Of a stretch of 53,578 nucleotides of DNA, positions 7,383-14,744 are shown in pieces. The stretch comes from Candidatus Zhuqueibacterota bacterium (GTDB taxonomy: Bacteria; Zhuqueibacterota; Zhuqueibacteria; Zhuqueibacterales; Zhuqueibacteraceae): contig JAKEEU010000226.1 of assembly GCA_022616415.1 (NCBI GenBank), forward strand, positions 1 to 53,578. Reading direction: 5' to 3'. The stretch's first letter is position 1. The number at the start of each line of letters is the position of its first letter. The position numbers and the translations under genes are program-made. The notes under the pieces were generated by a model that had not been told where the DNA came from, did no database searches, and saw only the letters and a list, made by a program, of their open reading frames with translations.

Positions 7383-9046
7383 GAGAAAAACTCCGTTCGC
7401 GTGCTTTGAATGGAATCGAATCGATCTTGAATATAATCGGCCACCCGCAGCGCATTGGCTGCAATCGTCAAACTCGGATTCACGCCGGCCGAGCTCGGCA
7501 TGATGCTGCCATCGACGACGAACAGATTGGGCACGCCGTGGAGTTGGCAATAGGGATCGAGCACCGAGCTGTGCGAGTCCTTTCCCATGCGGCAGGTGCC
7601 AACGGCGTGGGTAAAGGTGCGCATGTGCGTTTGCCGAGTCAGCATCGCGCCGGCCGCGCGCAAGATTTTTCGAGCTTGCGCGTAAAGCGCGTCGCGCGCC
7701 AGCAGATCGCGCTCGCCAAACCGGTGCACCACTTTGGCCACCGGAATGCCGTACACGTCTTTCGACTGCCAATTCACCTCCACACGATTTTCAATCGCGG
7801 GCAAATCCTCCGCGAAGCACATTAGATTTGTGTGGAACGGCGTGGTGATCGCCGCCAGGGTTTTGAGGCCGAATGGCGCCTTGTCTTTTAGAAATTCCGG
7901 CGGCGGCACGTGCACGTCTTGAATGCAGCCGAGATGGCCTTGCGGCCGGCGAACCGACGAGTGGCCAAAGTAAAAATCCGTCAAACATACTTGTTTATGA
8001 AATTTTCGCTCGGGATTGGTTTTGAAAGGGAAAATGCCGGTGACGGCGCCGCCACAGTGACGCATCAAATATTTGCCGATTAGATGTCCGTTGGGCCCGT
8101 AGTCGTCCAATCCCGAGAGCAACAAGAGTTTCGGCGAATCGATGGCGCCGCAGCTCACAATGCACAACGCGCAGGATATTTCAAACCGCTCTCCGGTTTG
8201 GCTGTCCACACATTGCACGCCGCGCACGTGCTTGCCCTGCATCAAGATTCGCGCCGCAATCGTGTTCGGTCGAATGCAAGCGCCCAGTCGCATGGCCTGC
8301 GGCAGAATGGTCACGGCGATATCGTTCTTCGCATTGATCTTGCAAGGAAAAGCGTCGCACGTTGTGCATCGGACACATGCGCCGCGTCCGGCTTGCGGCG
8401 TATAACTGATCGCCAGAGGAATCGGAAACGGATGCAATCCAAGACTCGTCGCCGCGCTGGCAATTCGTTGCGAAGGCGTGCTGTATGCCGGCGGCGCGGC
8501 TTGATAAGGCGCGAGGCGAAACGGCTCAGTGGGATCGGCGCCCGCAACGCCGGCTACGCCCAGCAAGCGCTCGGCCTCGGTGTAATACGGCTCCATCTCC
8601 TCATAGGTGACGGGCCAATCGGCATACGGCAATGCGTTCAACGTCGTGCCCGCGTGTTTCGACTTCATGCAAAAATCGCCTTCACGAAACCGCAACGAGG
8701 CGGCGCCATAAAAAACCGATTGCCCGCCGACGGTTTCGTTGGGGAAAAACCATTCCGCTTTTCTGCGCTGATCGATTTGAATGGGAGTTTTGCTCCGATA
8801 CGGACCGTCGAGAAAGATCGACTTGGCATCCCAACAGGAATCGTCGCGCATCACCCAACTGCCGCGCTCGAGCACGACAACTCGCAGTCCGGCTTGGGCC
8901 AGACGCAGCGCGCACATCCCGCCGCCAAAGCCGCTGCCGATGATGGCAACGTCCCAATGTTTCTCTTTGGTTGGCGGCATCGGCGCATGGTTTCGTTTAT
9001 GGCCTCTCGAAACTTGGATATAGGTTTTTTCCGTCTGCGCGATCAT
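7355..9046 (-). CDS. GMC family FAD-dependent oxidoreductase
   Basis: A 563-residue glucose-methanol-choline oxidoreductase. The FAD-binding GSGFGGGMCALRLAQ is at residues 37-51, and the C-terminal active-site region has THAVGTCRMGKD and the GMC_oxred_C pattern DGSIMPSSAGVNPSLTIAA. A Cys-rich stretch GACVRCTTCDAFPCKIN resembles the four-Cys insert of bacterial GMC enzymes. No signal peptide is clear. The start overlaps the stop of the VTT gene by four bases (ATGA) and has GGAGGG upstream. Members of this subgroup oxidise sugars, alcohols or sterols; linkage with a Gfo/Idh/MocA enzyme favours a sugar-type substrate (inference). Confidence 0.88.
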   Translation of the reverse strand: MIAQTEKTYIQVSRGHKRNHAPMPPTKEKHWDVAIIGSGFGGGMCALRLAQAGLRVVVLERGSWVMRDDSCWDAKSIFLDGPYRSKTPIQIDQRRKAEWFFPNETVGGQSVFYGAASLRFREGDFCMKSKHAGTTLNALPYADWPVTYEEMEPYYTEAERLLGVAGVAGADPTEPFRLAPYQAAPPAYSTPSQRIASAATSLGLHPFPIPLAISYTPQAGRGACVRCTTCDAFPCKINAKNDIAVTILPQAMRLGACIRPNTIAARILMQGKHVRGVQCVDSQTGERFEISCALCIVSCGAIDSPKLLLLSGLDDYGPNGHLIGKYLMRHCGGAVTGIFPFKTNPERKFHKQVCLTDFYFGHSSVRRPQGHLGCIQDVHVPPPEFLKDKAPFGLKTLAAITTPFHTNLMCFAEDLPAIENRVEVNWQSKDVYGIPVAKVVHRFGERDLLARDALYAQARKILRAAGAMLTRQTHMRTFTHAVGTCRMGKDSHSSVLDPYCQLHGVPNLFVVDGSIMPSSAGVNPSLTIAANALRVADYIQDRFDSIQSTRTEFFSCKRSTFAF

Positions 9047-9798
9047 AAGCTACCCTCCGAAATTGCAACATGAGAACCTTGCGCCTTTTTATTTCTTATC
9101 TTCCTGATTAAAGCCGTTGTGGAGACAATGACGATCGGAATAACATACACCCAAACCGGCAACTGCACGATGGCGCCGGCTGCCGCCAAAACATAATACC
9201 TCGGCGCTCTGCCCAAGAAGCAAGTGACCAAATATTTGCCGATGGAATAACCGCTCGTTACCGCCAACACCCGAAAAGGCGCGACGGGAACCGGCGTCAA
9301 CCAGGCGAAGACGAGAGCGGCAAAAGGCATTTTTTTGAACTGCGTTTCCGCCTTTTGATATATCCGTTTATCGCGCATTCGCCGAAACGGTTTGAGAGCG
9401 ACCGCCCATTTGAGCACCAAGTAATTGATGAACTCGATCCAACCGACGGCCAGACAGCCGACGAGAGCCACGAGCCACGGCGCGTAAAGCGTTCCGTAGA
9501 GCATGATGGCCGGCTCGTGCGGCATCGGCGGGATGATAAAATTGGCGATGACCGAATACAGCACAAAAACACCGAGCCCTCGATACGGCGACGGCAACAG
9601 CGATACCAGCAATAACTCCATCGCAGCAAAACCCAACACCGCGAGAATCAGCACGCGCCATTTTTTATCAAGCTGACTAATCGTGTTTTTCAAGCAACTC
9701 AACCAGCGTGGCTGAAATTTTTCAACCGACAAATGTCCGGCTTCGAGCGCCAAAGCCCGATCGCTCACTGCGCACCGCGTTTGAATTGTGGTTGTCAT
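9043..9798 (-). CDS. VTT-domain (DedA/SNARE-associated-like) membrane protein
   Basis: A 251-residue polytopic inner-membrane protein. ATG at 9798 has GGAGG with 7-base spacing; the upstream in-frame ATG at 9864 has no comparable site. Four to five hydrophobic segments surround the loop IIPPMPHEPAIMLYG, and FAWLTPVPVAPFRVLAVTSGY matches the second re-entrant region of VTT/YqaA-type proteins (F..R..P..P). The family includes lipid scramblases and flippases. It is the first gene of the operon running down to 5149 and ends in an ATGA overlap with the GMC gene. Confidence 0.75.
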   Translation of the reverse strand: MTTTIQTRCAVSDRALALEAGHLSVEKFQPRWLSCLKNTISQLDKKWRVLILAVLGFAAMELLLVSLLPSPYRGLGVFVLYSVIANFIIPPMPHEPAIMLYGTLYAPWLVALVGCLAVGWIEFINYLVLKWAVALKPFRRMRDKRIYQKAETQFKKMPFAALVFAWLTPVPVAPFRVLAVTSGYSIGKYLVTCFLGRAPRYYVLAAAGAIVQLPVWVYVIPIVIVSTTALIRKIRNKKAQGSHVAISEGSL

Positions 9799-10232
9799 GG
9801 TTTGGCCTCCGTCATTATGCCTCATGCTCTTTTGGGCATAAGACAAGGCAACGGTTGTGCCCAAAACTTTTCGGATTTTTTGTTCGGCAGAGCGTGGTTG
9901 AAAATGTGAGGATTAGCTCATCAATGGCAGGATGGCGTTCATGGCGGGTAATTCGCCGTGGCGTAAAGCGCGTATGCAAATCGAGAAGCAGCTTTACAAT
10001 GGTGACTTGACTTTTTGAGGAAAGGGATGTAACTTGTGCAGAGGGCGAAGGGCTGAGGGCAAAGAGCAGAGGGCCGAGGGCGAAGAGCAAAGAGAGACTT
10101 TGCGCCTTGTATGTTATTACTCCGAGCATGAAATACTTTAATTTCGATATTCACGAAACCCGCGTAAATAGCGGCTTTGAGCAATGTCATAAATTAAAGA
10201 GCTTCGCGCTCTGATTAGTCATTGAGAAAATA
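9799..10232. other. Gene-free interval between divergent operons
   Basis: This 434-base stretch holds no convincing gene. It contains the heptamer array at 10040-10095 and a short stem AGAGC-TTCGC-GCTCT near 10198-10212 just before the next gene. Promoters for both flanking transcription units must lie here, but none matches a consensus well enough to call. Confidence 0.6.
10040..10095 (+). repeat. Heptamer tandem repeat, eight units
   Basis: Eight consecutive 7-base units follow NRAGRGC: agagggc, gaagggc, tgagggc, aaagagc, agagggc, cgagggc, gaagagc, aaagaga. The exact 7-base phase with variable bases is unlike slippage of one sequence. A second heptamer array with another consensus lies at 53432-53466. 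Confidence 0.8.
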
Positions 10233-10772
10233 ATGATCTGCATCATCAGCAACCGAGAGATGCTGGTTGCCGCTTTGCACGCGCGCGGCGTCGATTATCT
10301 CACTCCGTCCGATGCCAAGCTCGATCAGCCGATTGACGACGAGTCGTTGATCGCCAGCCTGGCCGCGCACCACGAGGCGCGATTGCGCCAGGCCTTGATC
10401 GCGTTGTTTCTGCTGCAGCCGCAACTGGCGCCGCTGGTGCCGAACTTGCGAGGCGATTTGGAGCCGCGCGCCGCACAAGAATTGACTGCCTACTACATGG
10501 CCGCGATGTACCTGCAAGCCATGTGGCGGACTCGCTTGGGTTATTATCTCGAATCTTTTCCGGAGTTGCCGGATTATTTTTCTGACGAGCTGGAGTTGCC
10601 AAAAGCAAGGGAGTTGCATGGCAAGGCGGGGCTGTATGCACTAGCGGACTGGCACGCCAGCCAATCGCCTTTTCGTTTCAATCATCTATCGGCGTATGAA
10701 GGAGTGGTGGATTTGCTCTTTCAACGTCTCGAAATAAATACACCTCATCATGAGCCAACGTCAATCGGTTGA
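10233..10772 (+). CDS. Hypothetical protein upstream of a DUF6036-like nucleotidyltransferase
   Basis: A 179-residue helical protein (ESLIASLAAHHEARLRQALIAL, RTRLGYYLESFPELPDYF) with no signal peptide or catalytic motif that I can recognise. It overlaps the next gene by 23 bases, so the two are probably translated together. Genes of this size often precede DUF6036-type nucleotidyltransferases, an arrangement like a two-gene toxin-antitoxin module; calling this one the partner subunit is inference from position. The ribosome site is weak (TTGAGAAA). Since the downstream partner is fused and truncated, the pair may no longer work. Confidence 0.6.
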   Translation: MICIISNREMLVAALHARGVDYLTPSDAKLDQPIDDESLIASLAAHHEARLRQALIALFLLQPQLAPLVPNLRGDLEPRAAQELTAYYMAAMYLQAMWRTRLGYYLESFPELPDYFSDELELPKARELHGKAGLYALADWHASQSPFRFNHLSAYEGVVDLLFQRLEINTPHHEPTSIG

Positions 10773-12531
10773 TCGCGCCCGGATCGAGCAATTTCTAAAA
10801 ACCTTGGGGGAACGTTTTCGCCGATCAGGCAGGATTTATCTTGTAGGCGGAACGACTTTGGTTTTCGAGGGCCTCCGCGAGCAAACGTTGGATATAGACA
10901 TCGTGATCGAGGTTTCAGCTATGGATCATAGCGACCTCATCCAAACAGTACGCGAGCTCAAGGACACGTTGTCCATCAATGTCGAAGAGGCTTCGCCGGG
11001 TGACTTCATTCCATTGCCTTCCGGCTATGAAAATCGGCATACGTTTGTCGAGCGGTTCGGGATGCTCGATGTGCTACACTTCGATCTTTACAGCACCGCG
11101 TTAAGTAAAATCGAGCGCGGACGCATGCAAGATTTTGAGGATGTTCTTGCACTTTTGCGTGCCGGTCAAATTGCACGGATAACACGTCGACTCGTTCTTA
11201 TTCTGATCGCCTTGGTGACGACGATCAGTTACTCGCAAACCTCCAACCTCGATGACGTCGCCATTCTCTCTCACATGCGCAGTCTCGTCCGGCGCGACTC
11301 GGCGTTGCAGATTCAAGCTTGCAAGGCGCTGGAGAAAAACAAAAATCTCGGCGTCGTGCCCGCGTTGGTGGAAGTGATGCGCTTTGCCAAACTTCCGGCT
11401 GCTTGCGAACGGACTCTCGTTCGTCTCACCGGCAAAAATTTTAGCGACGATTGGCCGGCGTGGATGGAATGGCTCGGCCGGCAGGAGTTTGAGCCGCATC
11501 CGGCGTATGCGCAATTCAAGCAGGAATTATTCGGCAGCATCGACCCGGATTTCGCGCGATTTCTCAATCCGCCAGCGCCGCGCACAATTCGTCTCGATGA
11601 AATCGTTTGGGGCGGCGTAAAAAAAGACGGCATCCCCGCGCTGGATAATCCTAAGATGCTCAAAGCTGATGAAGCAAAATATCTCGACGATGACGATGAT
11701 ATCTTTGGCGTGGCGATCGATGGCGAGCATCATGCCTACCCCTTGCGCATTCTTAACTGGCACGAGATGTTGAACACGGTGATCGGCGGCAAACCGGTCA
11801 CTCTGACTTACTGCACCCTCTGCGGCGCGGCGGTGCTCTACGATCCGACGTTTGCTGGAACGACGTATATGTTTGGCTCCTCGGGCCTGCTCTATCGCAG
11901 CAACAAATTGATGTATGACCGGCAAACGCAGTCGTTATGGTCGAGCCTGTACGGCGAGCCGGTGATGGGCGAGCTGGTTGGCAAGGGTATCAAGCTCGAG
12001 CGTCTTTACGTGGTGAGAACGAGCTGGAAAGCGTGGTGGCAACTCCATCCCGAAACACTCGTGCTCGACGTACAAACCGGCTTCGGGCGCGATTATCGGC
12101 CCGGCGCGGCGTACAAAGAATATTTTGAGAGCAGCGACACGATGTTTCCAGTGGCGTGGCGGGACAAACGCTTGAAAGCCAAAGACTGGATTTATGGCGT
12201 GATCGCTGGCGACTCGGCGAAGGCCTATCCGTTGAAACACTTGAAAAAATCGCCAGTCGTGAACGACCGTTTCGCCGGCGGGAATTTGGTGCTGGTCGCC
12301 GATGCCGAACAGCTCACCGTGCGCGTTTACCAGCGCCGCCGTATCATATTTGTCAAACAGATCACTCCGGAAATTTTACAGGATAAAAATGGCGAAGCCT
12401 GGCGCATAACCGAAGCGGCTTTGGAAAACCAGCGCGACGGCTCGCGGCTGTTGCGCCGGTCCGGCCATCTCGCGTATTGGTTCGGGTGGTATGCGTTTTT
12501 TCCCAAGACTGCTGTGTGGAAAAAAGAATGA
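10750..12531 (+). CDS. In-frame fusion: DUF6036-like nucleotidyltransferase fragment + DUF3179 protein
   Basis: A 593-residue open frame joining two unrelated proteins. Residues 1-140 match the DUF6036/nucleotidyltransferase fold: IYLVGGTTLVFEGLREQTLDID has the GG and DxD motifs, and the segment ends at DVLALLRAGQI, where the family normally continues. Residues 147-164 (RLVLILIALVTTISYSQT) look like a signal peptide, followed by HEAT-like helices (170-250) and a DUF3179 domain (about 290-580) with GVAIDGEHHAYPLRI, LTYCTLCGAAVLYD and FGSSGLLYRSNKLMYDRQT. A signal peptide in mid-protein argues that a deletion joined two separate genes. The DUF3179 part may still be made from an internal start, but no good ribosome site is visible. 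Function of DUF3179 is unknown. Confidence 0.8.
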   Translation: MSQRQSVDRARIEQFLKTLGERFRRSGRIYLVGGTTLVFEGLREQTLDIDIVIEVSAMDHSDLIQTVRELKDTLSINVEEASPGDFIPLPSGYENRHTFVERFGMLDVLHFDLYSTALSKIERGRMQDFEDVLALLRAGQIARITRRLVLILIALVTTISYSQTSNLDDVAILSHMRSLVRRDSALQIQACKALEKNKNLGVVPALVEVMRFAKLPAACERTLVRLTGKNFSDDWPAWMEWLGRQEFEPHPAYAQFKQELFGSIDPDFARFLNPPAPRTIRLDEIVWGGVKKDGIPALDNPKMLKADEAKYLDDDDDIFGVAIDGEHHAYPLRILNWHEMLNTVIGGKPVTLTYCTLCGAAVLYDPTFAGTTYMFGSSGLLYRSNKLMYDRQTQSLWSSLYGEPVMGELVGKGIKLERLYVVRTSWKAWWQLHPETLVLDVQTGFGRDYRPGAAYKEYFESSDTMFPVAWRDKRLKAKDWIYGVIAGDSAKAYPLKHLKKSPVVNDRFAGGNLVLVADAEQLTVRVYQRRRIIFVKQITPEILQDKNGEAWRITEAALENQRDGSRLLRRSGHLAYWFGWYAFFPKTAVWKKE

Positions 12532-12560
12532 TTTTAAATTTTCAATTGAAAATTTAAAAT
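12531..12560. repeat. Perfect 30-bp AT-rich palindrome
   Basis: ATTTTAAATTTTCAA is followed directly by its reverse complement TTGAAAATTTAAAAT without a loop. It starts at the last base of the DUF3179 stop codon and ends 12 bases before the next ATG, filling the intergenic gap. It is related to the repeat at 205-242. Confidence 0.85.
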
Positions 12561-12572
12561 AAGGAAATTCCC

Positions 12573-13859
12573 ATGTCCTCTCCTACTCTCTCGCTTCCAT
12601 CAACGCTGCTCCGCTTTAACTGGATCATCGACCGCAAGAACGATCTCATCTGGTACATCGGCTCGGCCCTGGCGGGTTGGCTGTATGTGGCGATCATCTT
12701 GTACGCCATTCACACGACAACCAATCCCTTGACCGATGCGCTTGGAACTTTGCGTCTCGGCGGCATCGAAATTCCGCTCACGTTGAAATTGTTGGTGGTT
12801 TGGAGCTGGGCGTTTCTCATCGACTCGCCGCACGTGTGGGCGACTTTGGCGCGCACGTATCTCGATCCGGACGAATGGCAGGTGCGCCGACGGGAATTGC
12901 TGATTTCGTGGGGATGGTTTTTGCTCGGCCCGCTCGCGATCACTACCCCGTATTTGCTCGGCGCGGCGTTCGCGTCGTTTGGCGTCAAATTCTCGCCGTT
13001 TTGGCTGGGATTCGGCGCGCTGGTTTATTTTGTCTTCTTTCGCCTGTGGGCGTATTTTCACGTGGTGCGCCAGCATTGGGGATTTTTTCAATTGTACAAA
13101 CGCCGAAATAATGATCTCGACGACGAGCGCGAGAATCGCATCGACAAATGGTTTTTCAATCTCAGCCTTTATTTGCCGCTGGCGATGTTTATGACCAGCG
13201 CCTATTATGACGCGACGCCGGGTTTTCCCCAGCTTGGCTTGCGCTACGAATTATTTGGCAATCTCAGTATCGGCGGCATTCTTTATCCACTCGTTTGGGT
13301 GCTATTTCTTGCGACAATTATCGGCTACCTCGGCTGGCAATGGCGGCGCTGGCAAACCGGCGCGTCCGTCAACGGCGCCAAGCTGCTGTTGATGCTCTCC
13401 ATCGTGCCGCTGCACTTCGTGGCATTTGTTCATCCGCTGCTCGTTGTTTTCATCGTACCGCTCGTCACCGTCGGGCACAATTTGCAGTATCATCGCATCG
13501 TTTGGATGTACGGGCAAAACAAGTACGGCAAAGAGCAACGCCCCGGCTTTGGCATTGCCCAAAAAATTTTCAGCCGGCTGCCGATTTATATTCTCACCGG
13601 ACTGCTCTTCACTTTTGCGCTCTATCAAGGCCCGTGGATCGAATTTTTGCGTAGCGCGTTCGGCTTGCAACTCAACGAGTCTTTGTTGAACAGCATCGCG
13701 ATGATGGCAGGTATCGTCGATCCTGCCAAACTCAATTTAGGAGAAAAAATCTTTGCGGCCATGATCAGCGGCTGGGCGATGCAACACTATTATCTCGACT
13801 CAAAAATCTGGCGCGTGCGGCGGGATGCCATGGTGCGGAAGGGGTTGGGGGTGGAATAA
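12573..13859 (+). CDS. Polytopic membrane protein with conserved His motifs
   Basis: A 428-residue integral membrane protein with about nine hydrophobic helices. It has four striking polar motifs at helix ends: IDSPHVWATLARTYLD, FHVVRQHWGFFQLYK, TVGHNLQYHRIVWMYG and MQHYYLDSKIWR. Paired His (HxxxxH) near membrane faces is typical of membrane metalloenzymes such as fatty-acid desaturases and Brp/Blh carotenoid cleavage enzymes, but the spacing does not match either closely enough to name it. Ribosome site AAGGAA precedes the ATG. It follows the DUF3179 fusion gene on the same strand, separated only by a palindrome. Enzyme function is inference. Confidence 0.75.
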   Translation: MSSPTLSLPSTLLRFNWIIDRKNDLIWYIGSALAGWLYVAIILYAIHTTTNPLTDALGTLRLGGIEIPLTLKLLVVWSWAFLIDSPHVWATLARTYLDPDEWQVRRRELLISWGWFLLGPLAITTPYLLGAAFASFGVKFSPFWLGFGALVYFVFFRLWAYFHVVRQHWGFFQLYKRRNNDLDDERENRIDKWFFNLSLYLPLAMFMTSAYYDATPGFPQLGLRYELFGNLSIGGILYPLVWVLFLATIIGYLGWQWRRWQTGASVNGAKLLLMLSIVPLHFVAFVHPLLVVFIVPLVTVGHNLQYHRIVWMYGQNKYGKEQRPGFGIAQKIFSRLPIYILTGLLFTFALYQGPWIEFLRSAFGLQLNESLLNSIAMMAGIVDPAKLNLGEKIFAAMISGWAMQHYYLDSKIWRVRRDAMVRKGLGVE

Positions 13860-13877
13860 TATCCGTTGCGTTGTTTC

Positions 13878-13936
13878 TATCCGTTGGGAAATTGTTTTGT
13901 CATAAACCTGTTTGGTTGCGGCTTGTCCGTGTTGGG
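13878..13936. repeat. REP-like intergenic element (GTTTGGTT-CGGCTTGTCCG family)
   Basis: TATCCGTTGGG at 13878-13888 repeats the core seen at 46-56. It is followed at 13910-13936 by GTTTGGTTGCGGCTTGTCCG plus TGTTGGG, matching copies at 5043 and 26934 and an inverted copy at 28332. The element lies between the converging 3' ends of the His-rich membrane protein and the NUDIX gene. Confidence 0.6.
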
Positions 13937-13969
13937 GGAGTATTTAATCCCTTTGCCTTGCAAGCCCTC

Positions 13970-14473
13970 TCAACCCATTTCGTTGCTCAGCTCGGCCAAT
14001 ATGTTGCGATGAAGCTGAAAAGCGACATTCTCCGGCAGGTGCGCGAGATCGAACCACTGCACCTCGATCGCATCGTCGCCGGGCCGCAATTCCCCGCTGA
14101 GAATCTCGCCGCGATACACCACCAGCAGAATTTCATAATCCGGATAATCTTTGCCGCGATAGACGCCGTACAAGCTGCGCACCGCGACGTTTAACCCGGT
14201 CTCTTCTTGCACTTCCCGGATCGCGGTCTGCTCAGGACTTTCACCCCATTCGATGAATCCCGCCGGCAGGCTCCACTCGCCGATGCGCGGCTCGAATTTT
14301 CTTTTCACGAGAAGAATGCGGCGATTTTGTTGAAGAATGACCGCCGCCGCTGGAACCGGATTCTGATAAAAAATGAAGCCGCATTTTTCGCAAACCAAAC
14401 GGTCGCGGCCTTCGGCATAGCGTTCATTCAAACGCCCGCCGCAGCGCGGGCAAAAATTGTAATTCCTAGACAT
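13970..14473 (-). CDS. NUDIX hydrolase with N-terminal zinc ribbon
   Basis: A 167-residue protein starting at 14473 (GAGGAA upstream). Residues 8-32 form a zinc ribbon (CPRCGGRL and CEKCG), as in NudC-type NADH pyrophosphatases and their relatives. The NUDIX box GFIEWGESPEQTAIREVQEE (GX5EX7REUXEEXGU) is intact, so it should hydrolyse a nucleoside diphosphate linked to another group using Mg2+. It is shorter than NudC (about 257 residues) and lacks that N-terminal domain, so it is a ribbon-bearing NUDIX of unassigned substrate. Confidence 0.88.
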   Translation of the reverse strand: MSRNYNFCPRCGGRLNERYAEGRDRLVCEKCGFIFYQNPVPAAAVILQQNRRILLVKRKFEPRIGEWSLPAGFIEWGESPEQTAIREVQEETGLNVAVRSLYGVYRGKDYPDYEILLVVYRGEILSGELRPGDDAIEVQWFDLAHLPENVAFQLHRNILAELSNEMG

Positions 14474-14508
14474 GATAATACATTCCTCGTCACTGAAGCG
14501 TGCTAGAA

Positions 14509-14740
14509 TATCAGGGCGCTTTAGCGTCCTTGCATCTTTTAACCCCGTACCTCGGTGCGGGGCTGACGCGGGACATAATTTATTTTTCCTCGTCGCGTGG
14601 GATTCAAACCCCACGCTAAAAAATGCAAGCACGCTGAAGCATGCTAAAAACGTCTATCGCAAAATTCAACCTCATCCTGTATAAACCCCCTAACATCAGG
14701 GCGCTTTAGCGTCCTTGCACCTCTTAGCCCCGTACCTCGG
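14509..14740. repeat. Pair of direct repeats with internal hairpins
   Basis: ATCAGGGCGCTTTAGCGTCC and the following TTGCA occur twice (from 14510 and from 14695), each followed by a similar CCCCGTACCTCGG block. Between them lie stems (14543-14561, CCCCGTAC with GTGCGGGG; 14596-14617, GCGTGGG with CCCACGC) and TGAAGCATGCTA, which echoes TGAAGCGTGCTA before the first copy. The composite unit fills the 270-base gap between the NUDIX and amidase genes. Confidence 0.75.
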
Positions 14741-14744
14741 CGGG

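Noticed and set aside
7383..7772. Longer N-terminus for the Gfo/Idh/MocA gene
   Set aside because: The added residues lie inside the GMC gene in another frame and show no homology; the ATG at 7382 starts the Rossmann fold directly.
9799..9864. Upstream in-frame ATG as the start of the VTT gene
   Set aside because: The ATG at 9798 has a strong GGAGG site; the upstream one does not.
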